This document shows, one piece after another, positions 5,540 through 6,158 of a stretch of 6,158 nucleotides of DNA. This DNA is from an uncultured Dysgonomonas sp. (GTDB lineage Bacteria; Bacteroidota; Bacteroidia; Bacteroidales; Dysgonomonadaceae). The stretch's first letter is position 1. Each line of letters opens with the position of its first letter. The stretch lies in NCBI GenBank assembly GCA_945292135.1, contig CALYRA010000094.1, forward strand, positions 1 through 6,158, read 5' to 3'. The notes under the pieces are model-generated. The model was not told where the DNA came from and ran no database searches. It saw nothing but the letters and a program-made list of their open reading frames with translations. The translations under genes were made by a program, and so were the position numbers.

Positions 5540-6158
5540 ATGGCAGATCATAAACACGACATATCGGAAATAGAAATTATGGCTCCTGTTGGTTCGTACG
5601 AATCATTGGCTGCAGCCATACAAGGCGGCGCTGACTCGATATACTTCGGTATTGAAGGTCTGAATATGCGTGCCAAATCATCTAATAATTTTACTACTGA
5701 TGATTTAAGGAATATCGCTAATATTTGCCGAGAAAATAAAATAAAAAGTTATCTTACGGTCAATACTATCATATATGACAATGATATTAACCTAATGCAC
5801 CAAATTGTGGATGCAGCTAAAGCAGCTAAATTGACAGCGATTATAGCTTCTGATGTATCTGTTATGATGTATGCCCACAGTATCGGAGTAGAAGTACATT
5901 TGTCTACTCAATTAAATATAACAAATACTGACGCTTTAAAATTTTACGCCCAATTTGCAGATGTAGTCGTTTTAGCGCGAGAATTAAACCTTGAGCAAGT
6001 GTCATCTATCTATCATGATATCATAGATAAACAAATTAAAGGTCCAAATGGTGATCTTATCCGTATCGAGATGTTTGCTCATGGAGCTTTATGTATGGCT
6101 GTATCCGGAAAATGTTATTTGAGTTTGCACGAAAAAAATATTTCGGCAAATAGAGGAG
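5540..6158 (+). CDS. U32 peptidase-family protein (TrhP/YegQ-like), C-terminus cut by window edge
   Basis: The first 206 residues are present; the frame is open to the right edge. The N-terminal part is a TIM-barrel-like domain: IMAPVGSYESLAAAIQGGAD (13-32), YLTVNT (71-76), HLSTQ (120-124), VVVLAREL (142-149). The PROSITE U32 signature E-x-F-x2-G-[SA]-[LIVM]-C-x4-G-x-C-x-[LIVM]-S is matched exactly at 177-195, with Cys185 and Cys192, which in studied relatives help hold an iron-sulfur cluster. SANRG (202-206) normally precedes further cysteines that fall outside the window. Despite the peptidase name, characterised members such as E. coli TrhP (tRNA wobble-uridine hydroxylation, prephenate-dependent) and RlhA (23S rRNA cytidine hydroxylation) modify RNA; a similar role is likely here but not proven. 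Full-length relatives are about 400 residues or more. The start follows the upstream stop codon directly; Met14 is an alternative, but MADHKHDISEIEIMAP leaves a short polar tail usual in relatives. Confidence 0.92.
   Translation, partial: MADHKHDISEIEIMAPVGSYESLAAAIQGGADSIYFGIEGLNMRAKSSNNFTTDDLRNIANICRENKIKSYLTVNTIIYDNDINLMHQIVDAAKAAKLTAIIASDVSVMMYAHSIGVEVHLSTQLNITNTDALKFYAQFADVVVLARELNLEQVSSIYHDIIDKQIKGPNGDLIRIEMFAHGALCMAVSGKCYLSLHEKNISANRG

Overview
The window is AT-rich DNA from a member of the Bacteroidota, most likely the order Bacteroidales. Three things point there: protein families typical of that group (a DUF4924-type protein next to a U32 peptidase-like protein, an ECF sigma factor and a SusC/D-independent beta-barrel protein), signal peptides ending in the usual S-Q, and promoters that fit the Bacteroidetes -7 box TAnnTTTG (TATCTTTG twice, TATTTTTG, TAATTTTG) rather than the E. 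coli -10 box. There are six protein genes, two of them cut by the window edges. They cover about 70% of the bases (4311 of 6158), which is low for a bacterium; the rest is long AT-rich intergenic DNA.

Layout. Bases 1-722 (minus) hold the N-terminal 240 residues of an arginine deiminase/DDAH-family guanidino-modifying hydrolase behind a well-formed promoter. Bases 723-1465 are non-coding, with a terminator-like hairpin facing the minus strand. Bases 1466-2056 (minus) encode an ECF sigma factor, followed by a 348-base gap. Bases 2405-3424 (minus) encode an exported, probable outer-membrane beta-barrel protein of unknown function. It is divergent from a classical short-chain dehydrogenase/reductase at 3559-4368 (plus), and the two promoters lie about 60 bases apart. 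A 622-base non-coding gap follows. Bases 4991-5539 (plus) encode a DUF4924-like helical protein whose stop codon directly abuts the start of a U32-family protein (5540 to the right edge; TrhP/YegQ-like).

How the genes relate. The only convincing co-transcribed pair is DUF4924-U32. The others look like single-gene transcription units. The sigma factor and the beta-barrel gene share orientation, but the gap between them argues against an operon, and no anti-sigma gene is visible. I do not see a mobile element, tRNA, rRNA, CRISPR array or defence cassette, and no clear novel system. The points most worth checking are the regulatory structures: an inverted repeat over the beta-barrel promoter, and a predicted hairpin over the sigma factor start codon.
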